Position numbers and translations under genes: made by a program. A stretch of DNA of 49,792 nucleotides, from positions 1-49,792 of the forward strand of contig NZ_LVYD01000081.1 in assembly GCF_002077945.1 (NCBI RefSeq), in the 5' to 3' direction. Source of the stretch: Niastella vici (lineage in GTDB: Bacteria; Bacteroidota; Bacteroidia; Chitinophagales; Chitinophagaceae). How positions within the stretch are numbered: position 1 is the stretch's first letter; the number at the start of each line of letters is the position of its first letter. The notes beneath the pieces are model-generated. The model made no database searches and was not told the DNA's origin. It was given only the letters and a program-made list of their open reading frames with translations. This document shows positions 42,527-49,792 of this stretch, one piece after another.

Positions 42527-42646
42527 ATAGCAGGGTCGTTGTTTTAATTATTTTTTAATATCAACCGCTGTAATAGGAAAAATACTGTATTTTAGACACA
42601 AATCCGTTTAATGGTGGCATTTAAATTTACTGATTCGCCGGTATGC

Positions 42647-45475
42647 CTACCATTCGCGCTCCGTTGATTGCCTTTTAATTTCTCTTTTGCCAAATTTGCG
42701 GGGATAATAAGAAAACGTTACCAGGAAATATTGCTGCAGCCCATTTGTGATCCTGGTGCTGGTGCCATACTCCGTTACATTGTTACTGATATTTTGATAC
42801 TGTTTTAATAGATCCATAGCCGATATTTTTAACTCGCCCTGGCCTTTCATAAACCTGTAAGCCGCAAATGAATTCCAGAGAACAACCGGCTTATCTATGT
42901 TTGAATTGGTAATTTTGTCAACCGTACTGCTGAAGGTTATATTAGCCGGCCAGTTGAGAACGATCCCCAGCCTTGTAGTATAACTGCTGTTTTTAAACGC
43001 GTTGAGCCCAGGTGCCGACGGCCTGCTTCTGTTATACTCTAAAGTTTGTCCTGCACTGATCACCAGCCTGGAGCTAAATAAGAATTGCAGGTTAAACTGG
43101 TTCAGCAACCTACCGGTTTCACTGATGTTACTTATGCCATCAATATAGTTAGGCACTTTACCGGTGGTGAGTTCTCCATTGTACATCAATTGAAGGCTGT
43201 TCCTGTTGAGCTTTCTCGATACATTGAAGTAATAATTCAGGTTCAGGGCACTCGTTCTATCTGAATTAATGTACCAGGAGATCCGTTTGCCCGAAAAATC
43301 ATTGATGATACTGTCTGTTACCGGGGCCAATAAAAGCTTATATGATCCGTTGATATTGCCATTGATCGTATAAAGGGATTTGGGGTTTTCGGTATTAAAG
43401 TTTGCATTTAAACTGACTGAATGATTAATGCTGTTTTTAAGGTGTGGATTACCGATCCTGATATCATAGGCATTGATATCGTCAACAAGGGCATAGAGCC
43501 GGTCAATTGCAGGATATTCTAAATACTTCGCATAGGAAACCGACGCGTTATAACTGTATTTTTCCCTTTTGGTATATCGATAGTCCAGATTTCCCTCATA
43601 CCTGAAAAAAGCGAAAGAGCGGTTCAGGTTCCTTTGGGCAATGGAGGAAGTGTTTTTATCCGTTTTCAGATCATCCATCAATTTAACCTGCAGAGAGAGG
43701 CCGCGGTAGAATACGCCAGTGAATTTGTCAAATGACTTTGACATACTAAGTATAGGGGTAAATTCAATTATTTCCTTTTTATTCCCGTTGGATAGATTAC
43801 TATTTACAAAGTACCGTTTGGCCGTGCTGTCATAATCGCTAACCATGACGTTTTCCGTTGACCGGGTATAATTGAACCATTGCATAAGACTGAGATTTAT
43901 TCCAAATAAGTTATACCGGCGCAACAGCATTCTTTTAAAGCCCGTATACTCAAGGTTTCCGGTTATGTTCAGCGATTCATTGTTTGTGGCATACCGCCGG
44001 TTATTGTATGTATTTTTACTTGAATTGGTAAAAGACCCGAATTCACTTATTACATCCCTTGTTGATGCATTCCTGTCGCGACTGGCAAACATTCTGGTGT
44101 TGAAGCCTTTTACAGGCTCGTCGGCATTTGATGTGGTAAAATTTAATTCCAGCGATTCGTAATCCGAATTCCTGCTTTCCGCAGTAGTTGTGGCGTTTGT
44201 ACTTTGCAGCCGGTTTGCGGAATCCCTTACTTCAACGGTATGGTTAGTATTACTGCGTTTATTGTTCGTATTTACGGTACCGTTTATAATAAAGTTGTCG
44301 TTATAACTATTGGTCTTTATATAATTGATGCCAACATCGTGTTTATTTTGCCGGCTGGTTGCCACCCCATCATCGCGAATGAACAGTGGATTATCGAGTG
44401 CCGTTCTGTTCTCCATATTCAAATCGGTGACATAAGCGTTCGTCCCTGATTTGTTGTAATTAATGGAAATGCGATCGTTTTGCCGGCTATTTTCTGATTC
44501 AATAAAATTATGCACCAGCACACCACCTATAGAATGATTCCTGTTGATGCCATTAGTGCCGAACCGGCCCACATTATATAAATTGGGATTGTAATTCCTG
44601 TATGTATTATTCTGGAACATCTCCTCAATGTTGCCGATATTCTTATTTGTATTATTCAGGCCTGCGCCTATACCGGCACTCGTTTTCTTATTGTATAGCT
44701 GCAGGGAAAGGTCCCCTTCAAACCGGTCCATGGTACCATAGCCGGCCCCTGTTTTGCCGAAGTAGCCTTTTTTACTGCCTTCTTTCAACTTTATGTTCAT
44801 TGTAAGCAGGGAATCCTGCGGCCGGCCTGTCCTGGCGTTTTCCTTACCTATCTTGCTTCTGTCGTATTCCTGGTAAAGCTGAATTTTATCAATTGCTGAT
44901 TTGGGAAGGTTTTGCGTGGCAATACGCGAATCAGTTGATCCCATAAAGGGCTTTCCGTCAACCAGCAGGCTTTTCACTTTTTTACCGTTCACCGTTATAG
45001 TACCGTCGGACCAGATGGTAATACCGGCGACCTGGTTCAATAGTTCTTCTACCACTGCATCACTTTTCATTTTAAAGGCGGCAGGATTGATCTCCAGTGT
45101 ATCGCCATTCATTCTGACGGGAATGGCAGCCGTTACCACTACCGTGTCCTTATTCTGCAGCGCCAGGAAAACAGCCAGGGTATCTGTTCTGGCTGAATCC
45201 AGCTGTATAAAGGTGTTGTAACTGATATATCCGGCATAACTAACACTTACCAACAGCTTTTTTTTCAATGGCAATTTCCCTATGGAGAAAAGCCCGTATT
45301 TATCAGACAGCTGATACGCTATAACAGATGAATCGGGTGCATGAATGGCTACTGTTGCCAGTTCCAATGGAGTTTTGGTCTCGGCGTCCATAACGGAACC
45401 TGTTACCTTGCCGGTTTGACAAAAGGCCAGCGTATGCCAGCCCAATAAAGAACAGATCAGGAATAAGGGTTTCAA
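42647..45475 (-). CDS. Outer-membrane beta-barrel protein with carboxypeptidase-like and plug domains
   Basis: The 942 residues start with a signal peptide (LICSLLGWHTLAFCQ). A carboxypeptidase-regulatory-like domain follows (TGSVMDAETKTPLELATVAI, about residues 24-110), then a plug-like domain (EELLNQVAGITIWSDG, with SLLVDGKPFMG) and a long barrel of repeated aromatic strands. The protein belongs to the outer-membrane beta-barrel group related to TonB-dependent receptors but shorter than SusC. No SusD-like partner is nearby. It begins 3 bp after the stop of the propeller gene at 45479, so they are co-transcribed. Confidence 0.88.
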   Translation of the reverse strand: MKPLFLICSLLGWHTLAFCQTGKVTGSVMDAETKTPLELATVAIHAPDSSVIAYQLSDKYGLFSIGKLPLKKKLLVSVSYAGYISYNTFIQLDSARTDTLAVFLALQNKDTVVVTAAIPVRMNGDTLEINPAAFKMKSDAVVEELLNQVAGITIWSDGTITVNGKKVKSLLVDGKPFMGSTDSRIATQNLPKSAIDKIQLYQEYDRSKIGKENARTGRPQDSLLTMNIKLKEGSKKGYFGKTGAGYGTMDRFEGDLSLQLYNKKTSAGIGAGLNNTNKNIGNIEEMFQNNTYRNYNPNLYNVGRFGTNGINRNHSIGGVLVHNFIESENSRQNDRISINYNKSGTNAYVTDLNMENRTALDNPLFIRDDGVATSRQNKHDVGINYIKTNSYNDNFIINGTVNTNNKRSNTNHTVEVRDSANRLQSTNATTTAESRNSDYESLELNFTTSNADEPVKGFNTRMFASRDRNASTRDVISEFGSFTNSSKNTYNNRRYATNNESLNITGNLEYTGFKRMLLRRYNLFGINLSLMQWFNYTRSTENVMVSDYDSTAKRYFVNSNLSNGNKKEIIEFTPILSMSKSFDKFTGVFYRGLSLQVKLMDDLKTDKNTSSIAQRNLNRSFAFFRYEGNLDYRYTKREKYSYNASVSYAKYLEYPAIDRLYALVDDINAYDIRIGNPHLKNSINHSVSLNANFNTENPKSLYTINGNINGSYKLLLAPVTDSIINDFSGKRISWYINSDRTSALNLNYYFNVSRKLNRNSLQLMYNGELTTGKVPNYIDGISNISETGRLLNQFNLQFLFSSRLVISAGQTLEYNRSRPSAPGLNAFKNSSYTTRLGIVLNWPANITFSSTVDKITNSNIDKPVVLWNSFAAYRFMKGQGELKISAMDLLKQYQNISNNVTEYGTSTRITNGLQQYFLVTFSYYPRKFGKREIKRQSTEREW

Positions 45476-45478
45476 GCG

Positions 45479-46720
45479 TTAGTTTTTAAATTTGAACTCA
45501 ATGATCACCGGTGTTGCTGCAGGAGGATTACTTTTTAAAAAGCTTTCCAGTTCTTTGGGCACCGGCACATTTTTATTTTTCTCAAAAAACGTCAGGAGGT
45601 CTTCTGCCTTTTGCAGTTTATAGAACCGGTTGCCCTTTCTCGTGATGCCAAAGTCAACCAGGATCTGCAAATTGTACTGGCTGCTATCCGGCTTTATATT
45701 TTTGACCTTGCAGGTAGTATTTGTCTGCTTCTGGTAAATGTAAGTTTCGTAATTGGAGAGATAGCCTACCAGGAAATAGACAAACCGCGGCGTTTCATAG
45801 AAAGTATAAACCTGGTGAAGCATCCAGCCATTGTTCCGGTTGAAATTTTCCCGTTCGGTTTTGTTTTTAAAGGGCCTGGTAAAAAAGGATGCCGGCAGGC
45901 TATTTTCAAGGGGCAGCACCAGCTGGTAGGCAGCATACAGGCTATCACCGGTTGTTTTGTATATGGTATCGCAATAAGGACGGGCAATAAAGTTGACAGC
46001 TGGCGTATCAGTGTTATTTACACTAATGTTTTCTCTTGTGTATAAAAACCTGGGTTCATTAACATGGTTGTACGGGAAGAAACCTTTGATAAACCGGTTG
46101 TTTTGGTAGGTCTTGAACTCATAATCGAGGCTGTCTTTAAAAAGCCCGCTTGTTATAATTTCTCCCTGATAGTAAATATCACTGTAAAAGAATGATGCAT
46201 GCAGAATGTCGTTTTGCTGAGGAACATCTTTTCTGATGGTGAACGTTGTATCATTTAAGTCGATAGCGTATTTTTTGAAATACTTTTTATTACGGGGCTT
46301 ATCCCAGTCCAGCATTATTTTTATGCGGTCTTTGGGAGTAAGACTGTAATTTTTATTATTTTCAACAAACACGATCCGATTTGTATACTCATCGTAAACA
46401 GGGTAAAAAGCATCCCCGAGCTGTTTAAAATTTATCGTTTTAAAGAACCTTCCGTTTTTGGAATACAGGTGAACGGCTTTACGATAATAATCCGGGATAT
46501 AGAAGTAGTTTTTCGTTATCTCAACATAGTTATAGGTGCTCAATTCAATTCCCGCTTTTACTTCCAGCGGAATAAACCGGATGGAATCTACAAAATTCGA
46601 CTGCTTATCGCTGCCAGCCGCTTTGGGATGGAGGTAGATCTTTTGTAATTGTGATTGGGCAACAGGTGAAATACAGAGCAGGCATAAGATAAGTGCATGG
46701 CAAACAGTACATCGTTTCAT
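45479..46720 (-). CDS. Exported six-bladed beta-propeller-type protein
   Basis: The 413 residues have a signal peptide (ALILCLLCISPVAQSQ). Repeated blade signatures begin with FVDSIRFIPLEVKAGIELS, then NYFYIPDYYRKAVHLYSKNG and RFFKTINFKQLGDAFYPVYD, the style of the Bacteroidota six-bladed-propeller (DUF4934-like) family. It is the first gene of an operon with the outer-membrane barrel, separated by 3 bp. The pair may form a surface complex for binding or import. A TAnnTTTG promoter box lies at 46741-46748. Confidence 0.8.
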   Translation of the reverse strand: MKRCTVCHALILCLLCISPVAQSQLQKIYLHPKAAGSDKQSNFVDSIRFIPLEVKAGIELSTYNYVEITKNYFYIPDYYRKAVHLYSKNGRFFKTINFKQLGDAFYPVYDEYTNRIVFVENNKNYSLTPKDRIKIMLDWDKPRNKKYFKKYAIDLNDTTFTIRKDVPQQNDILHASFFYSDIYYQGEIITSGLFKDSLDYEFKTYQNNRFIKGFFPYNHVNEPRFLYTRENISVNNTDTPAVNFIARPYCDTIYKTTGDSLYAAYQLVLPLENSLPASFFTRPFKNKTERENFNRNNGWMLHQVYTFYETPRFVYFLVGYLSNYETYIYQKQTNTTCKVKNIKPDSSQYNLQILVDFGITRKGNRFYKLQKAEDLLTFFEKNKNVPVPKELESFLKSNPPAATPVIIEFKFKN

Positions 46721-46740
46721 TTAGGGGGTGTGTTACCGTT

Positions 46741-46748
46741 CAAAAATA
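46741..46748 (-). promoter_or_regulatory. -7 box of the propeller-barrel operon
   Basis: TATTTTTG on the minus strand matches TAnnTTTG and lies 20 bp upstream of the ATG at 46720. No clear TTG at -33 is present. Confidence 0.5.
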
Positions 46749-46749
46749 T

Positions 46750-47459
46750 GGGTATAAATGTTAAACTTACATTAAATGGTAGATATTTGAACGATAAACA
46801 ACTAGAAAACAGCCATTTGGAAGTGCCATCGGCTGAAATAGTGATGTCCATCAGTGATCCAGATCAAGTTCTGCTTGAAATAAATTTCTAATGTAATTCT
46901 AATGTCAAAAAATTTATATATTTATTTATCATTTGTATTCCTTTCTCTTGCAAGTGGTATCAAATAAGTTTAAATATCCTTTCCAATCCAACCGTTTTTA
47001 CTATCCCCTGAACTACCTTTTATCCGCACTGCTGTTCAACAAAACATCTTTCGCGCTTACTGAAATTGAAACCAGTATGGGTATTTCATATACTCATGCA
47101 GAGCAATATCCACAAAAAGAATGGCATAACCATGTGCGCCTGCATGTAGTTGCACCGGCGTAACAGGATCGTTATGTGAACAACCGAACGCGATAACTTT
47201 TTTATCAATACGATTGAAAACAAAAATATTTGCCGGCCATGAGACGCCCTTTATATAAATGCCGAATCTGCGCAATCAGGTTGTTGATCCTGCAGGGGAA
47301 AGCCAAATGCCTGCGCATGTCAACACCGCCATAGCATCTTTTTTCAATATTGAGTTATCATAGTTGTTAATACACTGCTTTAAGCAAAATTGCTTTCGCT
47401 TCCGCCTGTACGACGTTGAAGCTATAATCCCTATTTTCTGAACCTAAAAATATTTTGGT
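46750..47459. other. Gene-poor region with a possible remnant
   Basis: No intact gene is supported in this 710-bp interval. A minus-strand 72-codon frame (47057-47275) has a protein-like stretch (WPANIFVFNRIDKKVIAFGC, then NDPVTPVQLHAGAHGY) and may be part of a decayed gene, but it has no promoter or domain. A plus-strand frame at 46933-47163 looks like chance. No terminator or repeat was found. Confidence 0.4.
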
Positions 47460-49792
47460 ATGAACCATCCCTCTACCATTCGAACCCAGGATCTATCTCC
47501 CCATGATAGCCGTCAAAATGCCTGGTATGCATTGATCATTAAACACCTGTTCGTTCTTTTTCTTCCAGTGTGTATGTTTTCTTCGCAGGCATTTGCCCAA
47601 ACGTTTCCTACTTCCTGTACATCCAAGGACCTTTTGCTTGTAGGTGCGGCCTTACCTGGCACAGGTCTTTGTAATGCATGTACAACCGGGGATTCTATAT
47701 ACAGGACATTGAACCTGACCATAAACAACAAAACAGGTTCAACAAGAACTGCTTTTGCATTTTGGGGCACCCTGGTTATCCGGAACAGCAATGGCACCCT
47801 TTCTTCTACCCGGGCCATTTCAGGCTGCGGTGGTCCTGTAGCCAGTAATACGACCACCACTTTGCTGTTCAACCAAATTGGGTACAAATGCGGTCAGTCG
47901 TTAACCATAAAAGATCTTCATTTGGCCTGGACGGATGCTTCACCTGGCAGCACCTGTCCGATCAATTCTGCTACCATTAATCCCAAATGCGGCACCCTCG
48001 ATTCAATACAAATTAATACCGGCCTCGATGCCAGCTTTAGTGTCACCAACGCTACCTGCTCTGTAGCAGGTTCTATTGATATGACCCCACTGGGCGGAAA
48101 ATCGCCCTATACTTATTCCTGGGTGGCCAGCAATGGTGGCGTTATTCCCTCGGGTCAGGCAACCCACCAGGACCTTACCGGTTTAGTGGCAGGAACCTAT
48201 ACCGTAACAATTACTGATGCGTTAAATTGTCAATCAACCAGGTTTACGGCCGTAGCAGCTTCTGCACCGGTTACAGCCAACGCCGGAGATGATTTTACGA
48301 AAACCTGTGTTTTAAATCCAAACGGCAAACAAATTGGAGAAGCATCAGCAACCGGGTTCACCTATTCATGGTCGCCCACCACAGGTTTAAGTGATGCCAC
48401 TGCCAGCAACCCCACCGCCAATCCATCGTCAACTACTACCTATACCGTAACAAAAACCTTTACCTCGAGTGGTTGCAGCAATACCGATCAGGTAACGGTA
48501 ACAGTGAATAATACGGCTGTAGTGGCTAATGCCGGAGCCGACTTCACTAAAACCTGTACTTCCAATACAAACGGCGCACAAATTGGTGAAGCAGCAGCAG
48601 CCGCGTTCACGTATTCATGGTCGCCAACCACCGGTTTAAGTGATGCCACTGCCAGCAACCCTACGGCCAACCCATCATCTACTACTACCTATACAGTAAC
48701 CAAGACCAATACGTCATCGGGTTGCAGCAACACGGATGATGTAACGGTAACGGTGAATAATACAGCTGTGGTAGCCAATGCCGGAGCCGACTTTACCAAA
48801 ACCTGTACTACCAATCCCAATGGTAAACAAATTGGTGAAGCATCAGCAGCCGGGTTCACCTATTCATGGTCGCCCACTACAGGTTTAAGCGACGCCAGCG
48901 CCAGCAACCCTACGGCCAACCCATCATCTACTACTACCTATACAGTAACCAAGACCAATACGTCATCGGGTTGCAGCAACACGGATGATGTAACGGTAAC
49001 GGTGAATAATACAGCTGTGGTAGCCAATGCCGGAGCCGACTTTACCAAAACCTGTACTACCAATCCCAATGGTAAACAAATTGGTGAAGCATCAGCAGCC
49101 GGGTTCACCTATTCATGGTCGCCCACTACAGGTTTAAGCGACGCCAGCGCCAGCAACCCTACGGCCAACCCATCATCTACTACTACCTATACAGTAACCA
49201 AGACCAATACGTCATCGGGTTGCAGCAACACGGATGATGTAACGGTAACGGTGAATAATACAGCTGTGGTAGCTAATGCCGGAGCCGACTTTACCAAAAC
49301 CTGTACTACCAATCCCAATGGTAAACAAATTGGAGAAGCATCAGCAGCCGGGTTCACCTATTCATGGTCGCCAACCACAGGTTTAAGTGATGCCAGCGCC
49401 AGCAACCCAACAGCCAATCCATCATCAACCACTACTTATACAGTAACCAAAACCAATACGTCATCGGGTTGCAGTAACACGGATGATGTAACAGTAACGG
49501 TGAACAATGCGGCTGTGGTGGCTAATGCAGGTGCCGACTTTACCAAAACCTGTACCTCCAATGCAAGCGGTAAACAAATTGGAGAAGCATCAGCAGCCGG
49601 ATTCACTTATTCATGGTCACCAACCACCGGCTTAAGTGATGCCAGCGCCAGCAACCCAACTGCCAATCCATCATCAACAACAACCTATACGGTAACAAAG
49701 ACCAATACGTCATCGGGTTGCAGCAACACAGATGATGTAACTGTTACTGTAAATACCAACGCACCAAATGCGCCAACATTCTGCGCGGTTCA
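47460..49792 (+). CDS. Large secreted tandem-repeat protein (3' end outside window)
   Basis: The frame is open from an ATG at 47460 to the right edge (777 codons seen). It has a signal peptide (about residues 28-47, ending FAQ), an N-terminal domain of about 150 residues with paired cysteines (CTSKD, CNACTTG, SGCGG, KCG, TCP), a PKD-like segment (DMTPLGGKSPYTYSW) and then six tandem 83-residue repeats. Each repeat contains an ANAGADFTKTC start, a YSWSPTTGLSDA block and an SGCSNTDDVTVTVNN end, with two conserved cysteines that could form a disulfide. Architectures like this are typical of Bacteroidota surface adhesins exported by T9SS, with the sorting tail beyond the window. There is no terminator because the gene is cut. 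Confidence 0.9.
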   Translation, partial: MNHPSTIRTQDLSPHDSRQNAWYALIIKHLFVLFLPVCMFSSQAFAQTFPTSCTSKDLLLVGAALPGTGLCNACTTGDSIYRTLNLTINNKTGSTRTAFAFWGTLVIRNSNGTLSSTRAISGCGGPVASNTTTTLLFNQIGYKCGQSLTIKDLHLAWTDASPGSTCPINSATINPKCGTLDSIQINTGLDASFSVTNATCSVAGSIDMTPLGGKSPYTYSWVASNGGVIPSGQATHQDLTGLVAGTYTVTITDALNCQSTRFTAVAASAPVTANAGDDFTKTCVLNPNGKQIGEASATGFTYSWSPTTGLSDATASNPTANPSSTTTYTVTKTFTSSGCSNTDQVTVTVNNTAVVANAGADFTKTCTSNTNGAQIGEAAAAAFTYSWSPTTGLSDATASNPTANPSSTTTYTVTKTNTSSGCSNTDDVTVTVNNTAVVANAGADFTKTCTTNPNGKQIGEASAAGFTYSWSPTTGLSDASASNPTANPSSTTTYTVTKTNTSSGCSNTDDVTVTVNNTAVVANAGADFTKTCTTNPNGKQIGEASAAGFTYSWSPTTGLSDASASNPTANPSSTTTYTVTKTNTSSGCSNTDDVTVTVNNTAVVANAGADFTKTCTTNPNGKQIGEASAAGFTYSWSPTTGLSDASASNPTANPSSTTTYTVTKTNTSSGCSNTDDVTVTVNNAAVVANAGADFTKTCTSNASGKQIGEASAAGFTYSWSPTTGLSDASASNPTANPSSTTTYTVTKTNTSSGCSNTDDVTVTVNTNAPNAPTFCAV
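48282..49775 (+). repeat. Six tandem 249-bp (83-codon) coding repeats
   Basis: Units start at 48282, 48531, 48780, 49029, 49278 and 49527, all exactly 249 bp apart. Units 3 and 4 look identical over most of their length, whereas units 1 and 2 are more divergent. The reading frame is kept throughout. Confidence 0.93.

Noticed and set aside
46933..47163. 76-codon plus-strand frame
   Set aside because: No domain or signal, and the opposite strand has a more protein-like (though still doubtful) frame.

Overview
The window is chromosomal DNA from a member of the Bacteroidota, most likely the family Chitinophagaceae (Niastella/Chitinophaga type). The evidence is the type IX secretion tail on secreted proteins, Bacteroidota-style promoters (TTG, 19-20 nt, TAnnTTTG or a TA-rich relative), Bacteroidota-typical families (DUF4230, six-bladed-propeller proteins, carboxypeptidase-regulatory-domain outer-membrane barrels, paired Tat-type Gfo/Idh/MocA oxidoreductases), S41 peptidase and MtfA genes, and many lipoproteins. 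No tRNA, rRNA or CRISPR array was seen. The species cannot be named from the sequence alone.

Layout. 1-250: structured, apparently non-coding DNA that may be the 5' part of a group II intron running off the left edge. 401-2475: an ECF sigma factor operon with a small membrane protein and a lipoprotein. 2479-3700: a divergent HxlR regulator/SDR pair enclosed by two near-identical 52-53 bp direct repeats. 3948-6650: a ferritin-VIT1 iron transporter, a DUF2231 protein, a DUF4345-like protein and a methyltransferase gene remnant. 6886-11880: a 1664-residue T9SS protein made of two seven-repeat FG-GAP propellers and ten IPT/TIG domains. 12076-17352: a DUF1345 protein, a Nudix hydrolase, a jelly-roll lipoprotein, a truncated hemoglobin, a TMEM175-like channel, a T9SS cargo and a possible 3' group II intron remnant. 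18125-20741: two orphan response regulators, a small tyrosine phosphatase and MtfA.

20757-25405: an operon for a NEW3-domain membrane protein plus ABC exporter, then a second divergent HxlR/quinone-oxidoreductase pair with a palindromic operator. 25490-34629: accessory genes, many of unknown function: alpha/beta hydrolase, Sel1 protein, lipoproteins, DUF4230, VOC, TPR, RibD-like reductase, GNAT, S41 peptidase. Three minus-strand genes here share a promoter with a conserved spacer. 34901-46720: methionine aminopeptidase, OYE-type flavin reductase, transketolase, a PLC-like phosphodiesterase, two co-transcribed Gfo/Idh/MocA oxidoreductases, and an outer-membrane barrel with a beta-propeller partner. 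47460 to the right edge: a large secreted protein with six tandem 83-residue repeats, truncated by the window end.

No single large defence or biosynthetic system is visible. The most unusual items are the repeat-bounded HxlR/SDR cassette, the shared promoter family at 31.6, 32.7 and 34.6 kb, the two HxlR operator arrays, the propeller/IPT modular protein, and several short gene remnants that mark past rearrangements.
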